From contig NZ_JAIQZE010000001.1 in NCBI RefSeq assembly GCF_020164595.1, positions 186,001-250,000 of the forward strand: 64,000 nucleotides of DNA. The letters are read 5' to 3'. Under the pieces are notes generated by a model that saw only the letters and a program-made list of their open reading frames with translations, made no database searches and was not told the DNA's origin. The position numbers and the translations under genes were made by a program. This stretch comes from Psychroflexus longus. GTDB lineage: Bacteria; Bacteroidota; Bacteroidia; Flavobacteriales; Flavobacteriaceae. Below are positions 30,262 to 39,253 of this stretch, in pieces; position 1 is the stretch's first letter, and every line of letters begins with the position of its first letter.

Positions 30262-32112
30262 ATGAGAATATTATTACTTAGTTTTTGTTTATTAAGCACA
30301 CTTTTAAGTTTTCCTCAGCAGGATTTGAAAGATTTGAAAGAAAAGACTGAAAAGTTCAACAATGAGAGAACCGAAAGAATTTCTAGTTATAGAATGGAAT
30401 ACCCAAAAGCAAGTCTGGAATCAAATGAAAGGCTTTTATGGGATGTAATGAACGGAAAACCAATATACATAGAGAATTATAACCTAAAGGCAGAAAAAGC
30501 CTTGAGAACAGACTTTTTAAAAACAAACGGGGCTTTAAGATTAGACTTAAGTGGTAAAGGATTCACAATAGGCATATGGGAAGTCGGAGGTATTCCTGAA
30601 CTTCTTCATTCAGAGTTTATTGATAATGATTCTATATCAAGAATAGTAGTGAGAGATTCTAGCGAAGTAGAAACTTTCCATGCCACACATGTTGCTGGAA
30701 CACTTATAGCTAAAGGGTCAAATACGGAAGCTGAAGGAATGGCGCCAGAAGCAAGCTTAGATGCTTATGATGCAGAAGATGATTTTAATGAAGTTATAGA
30801 AGCATTGGAAAACAATGAAATAATCATTTCGAACCACTCCTATGGGGTACCAGTTAGAAACTTAGATGGTAATGAATGGTATATAGGCGCTTATTCCTCA
30901 ATATCTGAAATTTGGGATATAATAGTAAACTTTTTTCCACATTACACTCCAATATTTGCAGCTGGGAATGATGGTAATGCAATATATGATGGTGGTTTTT
31001 TGGAGAATTACGATAAACTTACAGGTACCATAACATCAAAAAATACATTATCTGTAGCAAATGCAAGCAGCGTGGATATTGGTAGAAGATCCGGAGATTT
31101 TGAAAGAGCTGAGATTAATTTAAGTAGCTCTCAAGGACCGACTGATGATGGAAGGATAAAACCAGATATTACTGGTCTTGGAACATCAATCATATCATCA
31201 TCGCTGGAAAGCCAATATAGTAATGCAACTGGGACTTCAATGGCATCTCCAAATGTTGCAGGCTCTGCTCTACTATTACAAGAATTGTATGAGAATTTAA
31301 ATAATGAATTTATGCTCTCTTCAACTCTGAAAGGTCTAATTTCTGTTACTGCAGACGATGCTGGACTCAAAGGTCCAGATCCTAAATTTGGTTGGGGTAT
31401 TATGAATTCAAAAAGAGCAGCAGAAGCAATAATAAATAATGGAAGTGGAGATTTAATAAAAGAAGACTCGCTTGTTAGTGGTGAAAATCACAGACTAAGG
31501 ATTGAAAATAGTACAGGAAAAACAATGAGGGTAGCAATTGCCTGGAATGATCCTGCCGGAACTTCTGTTAGAGATACTTTGAATGATCCGACACCCGTGC
31601 TTGTTAACGATTTGGATATAAGAATTTCCAACATTAGTAATCAAGAACAATACCTTCCATGGAAATTAGACATTGATGACGCTTCTGCAGCGGCTAAAAC
31701 TGGAGATAATATAGTTGATAATATAGAGGTCATAGAAATTGATGATCAAGGTGTGTTTGATGTTTCAATAACTCACAAAAACGAGTTGAAAAATGGAAGT
31801 CAGATGTATAGCTTGATAATATTAAATGGTTTACAACAGTCCCTTTCTAATTCAGAATTCAATTCTGCAGAAATTTCTTTATGGCCAAATCCTGTAAAGA
31901 ATAGTTTAAATATCACATCATCAGAAGTGAATTTTGGCAACGATACTAAAGTGTCGATTTACGACATGTTGGGTCGTGAAGTTTTTAATCAGCAAGGGTT
32001 TGAATCAGAATCAAATTTGAGTATTGATATGAGCACGCTTTCAAAAGGGATTTATATATTAAACTTAACAGATGGTATGCAAAGCATCCAAAAAAGAATT
32101 ATTAAAGAATAG
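30262..32112 (+). CDS. Subtilisin-like S8 protease with T9SS sorting domain; catalytic Asp replaced by Glu
   Basis: 616 residues. The signal peptide covers about 1-18. The S8 domain (about 95-395) has His140 in FHATHVAGT, the oxyanion Asn236 in AAGNDG and Ser326 in GTSMASP. At the site of the first catalytic residue the sequence reads GIWEVGG, with Glu107 where subtilases have Asp (D-T/S-G). A beta-rich domain follows (about 400-520), then a C-terminal type A T9SS sorting domain (about 530-616, SLWPNPVKNSLNI and KGIYILNL), which directs export through the outer membrane and surface attachment or release. It sits downstream of the SusC/D operon. It may degrade protein whose fragments are then imported, but that link is only positional. 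Confidence 0.88.
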   Translation: MRILLLSFCLLSTLLSFPQQDLKDLKEKTEKFNNERTERISSYRMEYPKASLESNERLLWDVMNGKPIYIENYNLKAEKALRTDFLKTNGALRLDLSGKGFTIGIWEVGGIPELLHSEFIDNDSISRIVVRDSSEVETFHATHVAGTLIAKGSNTEAEGMAPEASLDAYDAEDDFNEVIEALENNEIIISNHSYGVPVRNLDGNEWYIGAYSSISEIWDIIVNFFPHYTPIFAAGNDGNAIYDGGFLENYDKLTGTITSKNTLSVANASSVDIGRRSGDFERAEINLSSSQGPTDDGRIKPDITGLGTSIISSSLESQYSNATGTSMASPNVAGSALLLQELYENLNNEFMLSSTLKGLISVTADDAGLKGPDPKFGWGIMNSKRAAEAIINNGSGDLIKEDSLVSGENHRLRIENSTGKTMRVAIAWNDPAGTSVRDTLNDPTPVLVNDLDIRISNISNQEQYLPWKLDIDDASAAAKTGDNIVDNIEVIEIDDQGVFDVSITHKNELKNGSQMYSLIILNGLQQSLSNSEFNSAEISLWPNPVKNSLNITSSEVNFGNDTKVSIYDMLGREVFNQQGFESESNLSIDMSTLSKGIYILNLTDGMQSIQKRIIKE

Positions 32113-32134
32113 ATTAACTATTCATAGGATTACT

Positions 32135-32169
32135 AAAGGGATTGACATAATTTTGTCAATCCCTTTTTA
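32135..32169 (+). terminator. Terminator of the S8 protease gene
   Basis: A perfect 13-bp stem (32135-32147 with 32154-32166) is followed by T's, 22 bp after the stop codon. rlmB starts just downstream. Confidence 0.85.
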
Positions 32170-32179
32170 ATTATTCATC

Positions 32180-32917
32180 ATGGAAGATTCACACATCATA
32201 TTCGGCATACATAGTGTTGCAGAAGCTCTAAAGCAAAATAAGGATATTGAGAAAATCAATTTGCTTAAGGATTCTGATAATCCGAAACTCAAGGAGATCG
32301 AAGGTTTAGCTAAACAACAGACTGTAAAAGTTTCTTTTGTGCCGATCCAGAAATTTAAAAAGTTTGAAAACTCAAATCATCAGGGTGTCATTGCCTATAC
32401 CTCTCAAATCACTTACCAGGATTTTGAATCTACAGTTGAAGCTGTATTAGAAACAAAAGAAAAACCTCTATTCTTACTTTTGGACGGAGTAACCGATGTA
32501 AGAAATTTAGGGGCGATTTTACGTACTGCAGAATGTACTGGAGTGGATGCCGTCGTGTTGCCGAAAAGCGGCAGTGCACAAGTGAATAATGAAACTATAA
32601 AAACTTCTGCTGGTGCAGCTTTTAACATCTCCATCTGTAAGGTAGATCACCTCAAAGACGCTATATTCTACTTAAAGTCTTCAGGAGTAGAACTCGTGGC
32701 AGCAACAGAAAAAACTGAAGACACTATTTATGATCTGGACCTGAACAAACCTATTGCATTGATTATGGGTGGTGAGGGTGAAGGTATACAATCCAGTATA
32801 TTAAAAATGGTTGACCACAGAGGAAAACTTCCTATGCTGGGAAATATAGAATCCTTGAATGTGTCTGTTGCATGTGGAGTAATTTTATACGAAAGCTTAA
32901 GACAAAGACTGTCTTAA
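32180..32917 (+). CDS. rlmB: 23S rRNA (guanosine-2'-O)-methyltransferase, RlmB/TrmH family
   Basis: 245 residues. An N-terminal RNA-binding domain (about 1-80, starting IIFGIHSVAEAL) precedes a SPOUT methyltransferase domain. The three SPOUT motifs are visible: DGVTDVRNLGAILRTAECTG, MGGEGEGI, and GNIESLNVSVACGVILYE, which form the knotted SAM site. RlmB methylates G2251 of 23S rRNA in the P loop. RlmB is the best fit within the SpoU family, but the target position cannot be proved from sequence alone. Confidence 0.93.
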   Translation: MEDSHIIFGIHSVAEALKQNKDIEKINLLKDSDNPKLKEIEGLAKQQTVKVSFVPIQKFKKFENSNHQGVIAYTSQITYQDFESTVEAVLETKEKPLFLLLDGVTDVRNLGAILRTAECTGVDAVVLPKSGSAQVNNETIKTSAGAAFNISICKVDHLKDAIFYLKSSGVELVAATEKTEDTIYDLDLNKPIALIMGGEGEGIQSSILKMVDHRGKLPMLGNIESLNVSVACGVILYESLRQRLS

Positions 32918-32923
32918 GCTAAT

Positions 32924-33688
32924 TTAGGAATTAGGATCTTTCCTATAAGTCACTTGCTGTTCATCATCTGCAGTAGAGTCCTGACTATATTTTATGGCAT
33001 CATCCTCCGGATCAACTGGTCTGAAATTTCCATGATCATCAAATTGCTTCAAAAATTCATCATCTTTGTCGCTTTGAGTCCTAGGTTTATGTACGGCAGG
33101 TAAACTGCTGAAATGCGTTGATTTCAAAATAAAGCTAAAAACCAGTCCAGCTAAAAAACCAGAAAGGTGACCTTCCCAAGATATTCCGGGCTTGCCTGGC
33201 ATTGTTCCCCAAACCAGACTACCATATAAAAAAACAACAATTAGAGACAAGGCAATGAGTCTGAAATTTTTAGAGCGAACGCCTTTGAAAAATAAAAAGG
33301 AAGCTAGAAAATAAACCATGCCACTAGCTCCTATGTGGTAAGACGAACGACCAATAAGCCAAGTTAACAGACCGGAGAATAACAAACCGTATAACAAGGA
33401 CTTCAAGGCAATATCTTTATAGAAGTAAAATAAGCTGGCGGTAAGTACCAAAAGTGGAACAGAGTTCTTGTAAAGGTGCTCGATGCCACTGTGAATAAAA
33501 GGAGAAGCTAGGACACCTATCAAACCTTTCACTTGTCTTGGATATACACCAAACGAAGTGAAGTTGAATCTAAACTTAATTTCGATCCAATACACTATCC
33601 ATAAGAGTAACACCAGCAATATAGGCCATAAAATGGCTGCGACTACCGAACGTTTATGATGCTGGACGATTAGTTCCTTTTGATTCAT
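32924..33688 (-). CDS. Rhomboid-family intramembrane serine protease
   Basis: 254 residues with six or so membrane segments in the first 190. The catalytic dyad is in place: Ser122 in HIGASGMVYF and His174 in WEGHLSGFLAG. The supporting Asn75/His71 region (HSGIEHLYKN) is also present. A hydrophilic, Asp/Lys-rich C-terminal tail of about 60 residues extends past the core and lacks obvious domains. It converges with rlmB with 6 bp between the stops. Substrates are unknown. The protein lies in the inner membrane. Confidence 0.92.
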   Translation of the reverse strand: MNQKELIVQHHKRSVVAAILWPILLVLLLWIVYWIEIKFRFNFTSFGVYPRQVKGLIGVLASPFIHSGIEHLYKNSVPLLVLTASLFYFYKDIALKSLLYGLLFSGLLTWLIGRSSYHIGASGMVYFLASFLFFKGVRSKNFRLIALSLIVVFLYGSLVWGTMPGKPGISWEGHLSGFLAGLVFSFILKSTHFSSLPAVHKPRTQSDKDDEFLKQFDDHGNFRPVDPEDDAIKYSQDSTADDEQQVTYRKDPNS

Positions 33689-33772
33689 AATTCAAAAGTA
33701 TTGAAAAAAGAAGTCAAATAGATTTTTGACGAGAACATAAGTTAGATGTATTTATGGTCAGGAATTAATTCA

Positions 33773-33780
33773 TAATTTTG
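33773..33780 (+). promoter_or_regulatory. -7 box of rarA placed almost at the start codon
   Basis: A perfect TAATTTTG (consensus TAnnTTTG) ends 4 bp before the rarA ATG. If it is used, transcription would start at or within a few bases of the ATG, giving a leaderless or near-leaderless mRNA. No clear TTG lies at the -33 position, so the call is tentative. Confidence 0.45.
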
Positions 33781-33784
33781 AAAA

Positions 33785-35062
33785 ATGAAAGCACCTTTAG
33801 CAGAACGTCTAAGACCAAAACAATTATCAGATTACTTAAGTCAAACTCATCTCGTTGGTGAAAACGGGACGATTTCACAAATGATAAAACGAGATTTAGT
33901 TCCGTCCATCATTCTCTGGGGACCTCCAGGCATAGGTAAAACGACTCTAGCTAATTTAATTTCGAAAGAGACTAAACGGAGCTTCTTCACCCTTTCAGCG
34001 ATAAGTAGTGGTGTAAAGGACGTAAGAGAGGTCATACAAAAAGCAAAACAAGACCAGGGCCTATTTGAACAAAAGAATCCTATTTTATTTATAGATGAAA
34101 TTCACAGATTCAGTAAATCACAGCAAGACTCCCTGCTTGGCGCTGTCGAAAAAGGATGGATCACACTTATTGGTGCCACTACTGAGAATCCAAGTTTTGA
34201 AGTGATTCCGGCCTTGCTATCCAGATGCCAGGTTTATGTCTTAAATGAATTTTCAAAAGAAGATTTGATTCAATTGCTTCAGAGAGCATTAAAAGAAGAC
34301 GATTATCTTTCCAAAAAACACATAAATCTTAAAGAGACTACTTCCCTACTCCGGATAAGTGGTGGTGATGCTAGAAAACTTTTAAACATGTTTGAGCTGG
34401 TAGTTAATTCTGTTGATGAGGAACATATTATCATCACAAATGAATTGGTCGAAGATAAAATTCAGCAAAAAACAGCCAGATACGACAAAACCGGCGAGCA
34501 ACATTACGACATTATATCTGCTTTTATTAAATCAATTCGAGGTAGTGATCCCAATGCAGCCGTCTATTGGCTAGCAAGAATGATTGAAGGTGGTGAAGAT
34601 GTAAAATTTATCGCCAGAAGGTTAATTATCTTAGCCAGTGAAGATATTGGAAATGCCAATCCTACTGCTTTAATTATGGCTAACAACACTTTCCAAGCAG
34701 TGAATACCATAGGATTTCCAGAAGCCAGAATTATTCTTAGCCAATGTGTGATTTACCTGGCTACTTCGGCCAAAAGCAATGCTTCATATCAAGCCATCAA
34801 CAAAGCCCAAGCCTTAGTAAAAGAAACAGGAGACTTATCTGTTCCTTTGTCTATTAGAAACGCTCCTACAAAGCTTATGAAGGATTTAGGTTACGGCGAT
34901 AACTATAAATATGCTCATAGTTATGAAAACAACTTTGTCCAAGCAGAATTTTTACCTGAAGATATCAAAAACAGTGTTTTTTATGAACCTGGAAATAATA
35001 AAAGAGAAGAACAATTAAGGCAGTTTCTCAAACAAAAATGGACTGGAAAATATAAGTATTAA
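33785..35062 (+). CDS. rarA: Replication-associated recombination protein A (AAA+ ATPase)
   Basis: 425 residues beginning [20 protein letters not shown], the RarA/MgsA/WRNIP1 opening. Walker A is [12 protein letters not shown] and Walker B is [16 protein letters not shown], followed by sensor 1 ([13 protein letters not shown]) and the clamp-loader-like C-terminal tetramerisation domain with [18 protein letters not shown]. RarA acts at stalled replication forks, often with SSB and RecQ. It is convergent with the minus-strand gene at 35059 and overlaps it by 4 bp. Confidence 0.96.
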   Translation: MKAPLAERLRPKQLSDYLSQTHLVGENGTISQMIKRDLVPSIILWGPPGIGKTTLANLISKETKRSFFTLSAISSGVKDVREVIQKAKQDQGLFEQKNPILFIDEIHRFSKSQQDSLLGAVEKGWITLIGATTENPSFEVIPALLSRCQVYVLNEFSKEDLIQLLQRALKEDDYLSKKHINLKETTSLLRISGGDARKLLNMFELVVNSVDEEHIIITNELVEDKIQQKTARYDKTGEQHYDIISAFIKSIRGSDPNAAVYWLARMIEGGEDVKFIARRLIILASEDIGNANPTALIMANNTFQAVNTIGFPEARIILSQCVIYLATSAKSNASYQAINKAQALVKETGDLSVPLSIRNAPTKLMKDLGYGDNYKYAHSYENNFVQAEFLPEDIKNSVFYEPGNNKREEQLRQFLKQKWTGKYKY

Positions 35063-35838
35063 TCTATTTTCCTGAAGGTGATATGTTGAATTTCACCCAA
35101 ATCTTCATCCATGTATTCTACATTGAGATTACCATTAGCATCAAAAAAAGCAGCTCCAATTATTTTTCCTGAGTTAAAAATATAAGTTCCTCTATCTGCA
35201 GTTTCCAGTTCAGCATAATTTACTTTCCCCTCACTTGTCAGAAGAATAAAATTTTTATCCTGTTCAATGAGCCAATACGTTTCTCCGCCGAACTTATAGA
35301 TTTTTTTATTTGGATATTTACTTCCAGACTCAGTGACCTCATCGGCAGATCCGGAAGATTTCTTTTTTACATTGCTAATGCTTTTGAAAGGAGCAGGACT
35401 CAAATTTTCATCATAACGATAATTCTCATCTGCCAGAAAAGTAAATGCCTGCTTTAGAGCAGCTTGGTAACCTTCTTTATATTTTTTAATTTTAGTTGAG
35501 ACTTCTTCAGACTCAAAAATCACATTATCATAGCAGTCTTTTAGCCTGACAATCAAACTTATATTTAGAAAACCACTAGTATCTTCAATTTCAAAAAATA
35601 AGGGAGCACAAGTATCTCCTAAAAGTTCCATAGGTCTTTCTTCCTTATCCATATAAACTTCGAATCCCTCTTCTTTCAATAATACGCGTGAAAGAATATT
35701 GAGCTGGTATTGATTAGACTCACTCTGAAAATCAAACTGCATAGGGACTATGACATGTTTATATGCATTAAGATTTGATTCTTGGCTTAGCCCAATCTGG
35801 GACAGAAACATCAAAACTAAGATTAAGCGTATTCTCAT
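35059..35838 (-). CDS. Exported protein of unknown function
   Basis: 259 residues from the ATG at 35838, which places a signal peptide (MRIRLILVLMFLSQIGLSQ) at the very N-terminus. The longer frame to 35862 would overlap the upstream gene. The mature protein has an N-terminal part (KHVIVPMQFDFQSE, then an acidic Cys-containing segment with DTCAPLFFEIEDTSG), a low-complexity linker, and a beta-rich C-terminal part (about 170-259). It was not recognised as a named family. It ends the radC - deacetylase-like - yjjG series on the minus strand, with no spacer to yjjG, so it is probably co-transcribed. It is probably periplasmic. Confidence 0.75.
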   Translation of the reverse strand: MRIRLILVLMFLSQIGLSQESNLNAYKHVIVPMQFDFQSESNQYQLNILSRVLLKEEGFEVYMDKEERPMELLGDTCAPLFFEIEDTSGFLNISLIVRLKDCYDNVIFESEEVSTKIKKYKEGYQAALKQAFTFLADENYRYDENLSPAPFKSISNVKKKSSGSADEVTESGSKYPNKKIYKFGGETYWLIEQDKNFILLTSEGKVNYAELETADRGTYIFNSGKIIGAAFFDANGNLNVEYMDEDLGEIQHITFRKID

Positions 35839-35839
35839 A

Positions 35840-36514
35840 TTAGAATATTTTTTTAAGCTCATTTAAATTTTGGACTTGTAGCCCTTTATAACTTGGATCC
35901 TTACCAAAAAATATGGCTTCCATGCCTGAAGCTTTAGCACCTTCTACATCGGCTTCAAGGTTATCACCAATCATAATACTATTAGCATTATATGTCTTAG
36001 CTAAATCTAAAGCATATTCAAAAATAATTTTGTTGGGTTTTTTCACACCTGCGTCTTCTGAAGTCGTTACTGTTTTAAAGTAGGGCGACAACTTCGAGTT
36101 GCCTAGTTTTTTATGTTGGACGTCATAAAACCCGTTGGTGATAATGTGAAGTTTATACCTATTCTGAAGGTAATTCAATACTTCAAAGGTATCGGGAAAT
36201 AAATGATTGTGATTGGGTAAATAATCAATGTAGGCTTGTGAAAGGTCGTCTATCATTTGATCTGAAGTTTGAAATTTTAATACCTCAAAAACCTCACTCA
36301 ATCTCTGAAACCTCAAATTTTGTTGTTCAATTTTTCCTTCTCGAAATAGTTTCCAATATTTTCTATTTATTGGAAGATAAACTTCAATAAACTCTTTAAG
36401 TGGTAATTCTATGTTATGCTTATCAAAAATTGTTGCAAAGGTTAGTTCAGAATTTTTATCAAAATCCCAAAGCGTATGATCCAAGTCGAAAAATATATCT
36501 GTAATTCCTTTCAT
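35840..36514 (-). CDS. yjjG: YjjG-family noncanonical pyrimidine nucleotidase (HAD)
   Basis: 224 residues of the HAD superfamily. The nucleophile motif is FFDLDHTLWDF (Asp10, Asp12), the conserved Ser/Thr is in HIITNGF, and the lysine and acidic motifs are GVKKPNKIIFEYAL and MIGDNLEADVEGAK. An alpha-helical cap lies between motifs I and II. The YjjG group dephosphorylates pyrimidine nucleotides, including damaged ones, to keep them out of DNA. The start codon abuts the stop of the gene before it. Confidence 0.9.
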   Translation of the reverse strand: MKGITDIFFDLDHTLWDFDKNSELTFATIFDKHNIELPLKEFIEVYLPINRKYWKLFREGKIEQQNLRFQRLSEVFEVLKFQTSDQMIDDLSQAYIDYLPNHNHLFPDTFEVLNYLQNRYKLHIITNGFYDVQHKKLGNSKLSPYFKTVTTSEDAGVKKPNKIIFEYALDLAKTYNANSIMIGDNLEADVEGAKASGMEAIFFGKDPSYKGLQVQNLNELKKIF

Positions 36515-37798
36515 TTATAGCATTTCTTTCATGAGTGCAAAAATAGCGTTTTTAGATCCAGATTCAGCAAAATCTGAATTTTCAAATAAAAAATTCATTT
36601 GTCCATTTACAGCCTTAATGGATGATTTTAACTCTTTCAGCTCTTCAATTTTATTATACGTGTCGACTGTTTTAAGCACATTAGAATTCAAAACGTAAGG
36701 CTGAAGGACAAGACCGGATACTTGCTCCAGGTTTAAATCATAAAATTGAAACGATGTACAGGTTCCAGCTCTAAAGCCTATGTTCTTCTGATAACCCATA
36801 GAAAAATCCTCATCGATTTCTAGTTTATTAAAATTAAGATAAGCATCGGGGAAATTAAGATGGTAGTTTTTTATCAGGGTTTTAGACAGGCTTCTATTGA
36901 CAATACTTTCCCAGCGTTTTTTCTCTTTTTTCAAAATCTCAAAACTATACAAGGCTTCAAAGCCTGGCAAAAGTCCTAAATCCCCATAGTCTCCCATAGA
37001 TTTTATCAATTTATGGTAAATTCTTTTGTTATAACTTATACCCTTAGTGTAGCGAGAATAATTACTGAGCTGAAAATAAAAATCCAACTTCATTCTATTT
37101 TCTTTGGCAAAATTGATGAGTTCATCGTAAACATCATAAGGATCCTGCTGTAACCTCAGCATTGTTTTAAATCTATCAAACATAGATTTTAGCTGTAATT
37201 GAAGTAAATCTCTGAGAGATGCACCGACAAATCTTACAAATCCATTATGTCTATGTTTAAATGCCTTGGAAACAGAAATAAGAAACTGACTTTTGAATTT
37301 TTTTTGAGGGAATTTAATATCCGGGAATTTAGCTTCAAGTATTGCTTTCAACTTATAAGCCCAAACATCCACGACAGGTGTTCTCAGAAAATCATGTTGA
37401 TACGCTAAACTTTCTTCTATAGGATAAGAATCTACGTCATTTTTGACGTGCGGTTGATACTCTTCATACCTTGTCACCAGATAGAATGAAGCCGAAAAAA
37501 TATCAAAAGGGATATCGCTTTCAGAAGACACTCTAAAAAAACAAGGGACATTTTCCCAAAGGTCCATGCTGAAATTTAGGTCGTTAATCCCTAACTCTTC
37601 CAGCAGTCCAAATTTTTGAATAAAAACTTCGTTTCCCAACCTTTTTTTAGCATAAGAAAACTTAACCCCTTCAAAAGAAATAAAATCTTCAACTTTTGAA
37701 GTAAACTTGACCTTAAACCCTAAAATTCTTCCGCAAATATGTCTAAAAATATAATTTATTCTGGGAGTTTGCTTGGGAATGTAAACCAGTAGTTCCAT
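36515..37798 (-). CDS. Polysaccharide-deacetylase-like protein lacking the usual metal ligands
   Basis: 427 residues. The sequence follows the Bacteroidetes family annotated as polysaccharide deacetylase: FYLVTRYEEYQPH (about 106-118), a central barrel and MGYQKNIGFRAGTC (334-347) are family landmarks. However, the NodB-type metal site is not seen. The segment where relatives have a T-F/Y-D-x-D pattern reads FLISVSKAF (172-180), and the H-P-S motif region reads GLLPGFEA (275-282), with no His. The protein is therefore likely inactive as a deacetylase or works by another route. No signal peptide is apparent. It lies between radC (3 bp) and yjjG (0 bp), an apparent operon. Confidence 0.75.
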   Translation of the reverse strand: MELLVYIPKQTPRINYIFRHICGRILGFKVKFTSKVEDFISFEGVKFSYAKKRLGNEVFIQKFGLLEELGINDLNFSMDLWENVPCFFRVSSESDIPFDIFSASFYLVTRYEEYQPHVKNDVDSYPIEESLAYQHDFLRTPVVDVWAYKLKAILEAKFPDIKFPQKKFKSQFLISVSKAFKHRHNGFVRFVGASLRDLLQLQLKSMFDRFKTMLRLQQDPYDVYDELINFAKENRMKLDFYFQLSNYSRYTKGISYNKRIYHKLIKSMGDYGDLGLLPGFEALYSFEILKKEKKRWESIVNRSLSKTLIKNYHLNFPDAYLNFNKLEIDEDFSMGYQKNIGFRAGTCTSFQFYDLNLEQVSGLVLQPYVLNSNVLKTVDTYNKIEELKELKSSIKAVNGQMNFLFENSDFAESGSKNAIFALMKEML

Positions 37799-37801
37799 AA
37801 A

Positions 37802-38509
37802 TTAAAGTATGCTTTCATCAGCAAAGCTAAAGTAAGTTTTTTCTGTTACAATGATGTGGTCGAGTACCTTTATATCGAGCAGTTCGCCAGCTTTCTGGAT
37901 CTTCTGTGTAATGGTTTTATCGGCTTGGCTCGGCTGCAAAGTGCCGGATGGATGATTGTGAGCCAAAATTAACGCCGTTGCTCCTTGGGCCAGCGCACTT
38001 TTGAATAACAAACGCGTGTCCACCATAGTCGCTGTAATGCCACCTTTGCTCAATGGAAATTTAAAAATGACTTTGTTGGAATTATTCAACATCAAAATCC
38101 AGAATTGTTCGTGGTCCAAATCTCCAATGTAGGGATTCATGATCCTAAACACATCTTTGCTGGACGTGATTTTATCAAACTCTTCCAAAGGTTCTGCTGC
38201 TCTTCTCTTGCCAAGTTCCAAAGCAGCCAATATACTTATGGCTTTGGCTTCCCCAATCCCTTTAAATTCCTGAAGCTGTTTCAAATTGAATTTTGCCAGC
38301 TTATGCAAACTATTTTCAGACGAATGAAGTATTTTTTTACATAGTTCTACGGCGCTTTCTTCCCGGTTTCCTGATCCGATAAGAATAGCTAAAAGCTCTG
38401 CATCGCTTAAGCTTGATTTTCCTTTATGAATTAATTTTTCTCTTGGCCGGTCATCTTTTGACCAATTTTTAATACTGAAGGATTTGGAGGTGGATGCCAT
38501 CTTTTTCAA
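37802..38509 (-). CDS. radC: RadC-family JAB/MPN domain protein
   Basis: 235 residues. An N-terminal helix-hairpin-helix part (about 20-100, AELLAILIGSG and FKGIGEAKAISI) is followed by a JAMM metalloprotease-like domain with the exact H-x-H-x7-S-x2-D motif in HNHPSGTLQPSQAD. RadC was named from a radiation phenotype that was later withdrawn; its function is still uncertain, and the family often travels with mobile DNA or anti-plasmid genes. Here it heads a housekeeping-looking operon. An alternative start lies three codons in. Confidence 0.93.
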   Translation of the reverse strand: MKKMASTSKSFSIKNWSKDDRPREKLIHKGKSSLSDAELLAILIGSGNREESAVELCKKILHSSENSLHKLAKFNLKQLQEFKGIGEAKAISILAALELGKRRAAEPLEEFDKITSSKDVFRIMNPYIGDLDHEQFWILMLNNSNKVIFKFPLSKGGITATMVDTRLLFKSALAQGATALILAHNHPSGTLQPSQADKTITQKIQKAGELLDIKVLDHIIVTEKTYFSFADESIL

Positions 38510-38606
38510 AGTTTGATTTAAATATAATTAAACAGAAAATTAAAACTTCTTTTCGAAACCTTCAGAAATAAATTTTCTGAAGTTACCATGAATTTTAATT
38601 AGGTTG

Positions 38607-38614
38607 TAATTTTG
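38607..38614 (+). promoter_or_regulatory. -7 promoter box of the PaiB-like gene
   Basis: TAATTTTG matches TAnnTTTG perfectly. It covers the TTG that would open the longest frame (38612) and thereby supports the ATG at 38639 as the true start, about 25 bp downstream. No clear -33 TTG was found. Confidence 0.5.
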
Positions 38615-38638
38615 AAATCCAAATACACCTTAAGAATT

Positions 38639-39217
38639 ATGAGCTACTTACCAGATCATTTCACTGAAAACAACTGGGGAAATATTAAACCCTTTATTGA
38701 GTTATTTCCCTTAGCAACAATGATTACAAGTTTTGAGAATGAAATTTTTACCTCGCATATTCCTTTTATTTTTGAAGAAAATAGACTTCTCGGGCACATC
38801 AATAAAGACAACCCACAATTCCATCACCTTGATGAGTGTAGAGTCGAGCTAGTATTTCATGGGGGTGATGCGTACATTTCTCCATCACTTTTTCTTACTG
38901 ATGAGCTCCCCACCTTTAATTACGCAAAAGTTCACGTGAAAGGTAAGGTCACTTTCGTGGATGATGCCAGGCTAATCACAAGTTTAGTTAACATGACCGA
39001 TCAGCTAGACTCTAACTTTAAACTTGACTATTCCCATCCGCGAATAGACAAACTAAAACATTTTATCCAGGGTTTTGAAATCTCATTAGAAAGTTTTCAT
39101 GGTAGGTTCAAGATGAGTCAGGATAAGTCTAAATCTCATTTTAAAAGGGCGAAATCTGTACTAGAAGAAAGTCAGAATCAAAGGTTAAGATCCTTCCTCA
39201 AAGGATTAGAGTATTGA
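38639..39217 (+). CDS. PaiB-type FMN-binding protein
   Basis: 192 residues from the ATG at 38639 (MSYLPDHF), which matches the usual M-Y-x-P-x-H-F opening of the family. Flavin-reductase-like split-barrel blocks follow: FPLATMITSFENEIFTSHIPF and VFHGGDAYISPSLF. PaiB was described in Bacillus as a negative regulator of sporulation and protease genes, but most members are thought to be FMN- or heme-binding proteins of unclear role. It is a single gene, divergent from radC. Confidence 0.88.
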   Translation: MSYLPDHFTENNWGNIKPFIELFPLATMITSFENEIFTSHIPFIFEENRLLGHINKDNPQFHHLDECRVELVFHGGDAYISPSLFLTDELPTFNYAKVHVKGKVTFVDDARLITSLVNMTDQLDSNFKLDYSHPRIDKLKHFIQGFEISLESFHGRFKMSQDKSKSHFKRAKSVLEESQNQRLRSFLKGLEY

Positions 39218-39253
39218 ATTAATATTATAAAATTTCCAGCCTTTGCGAAAGTC

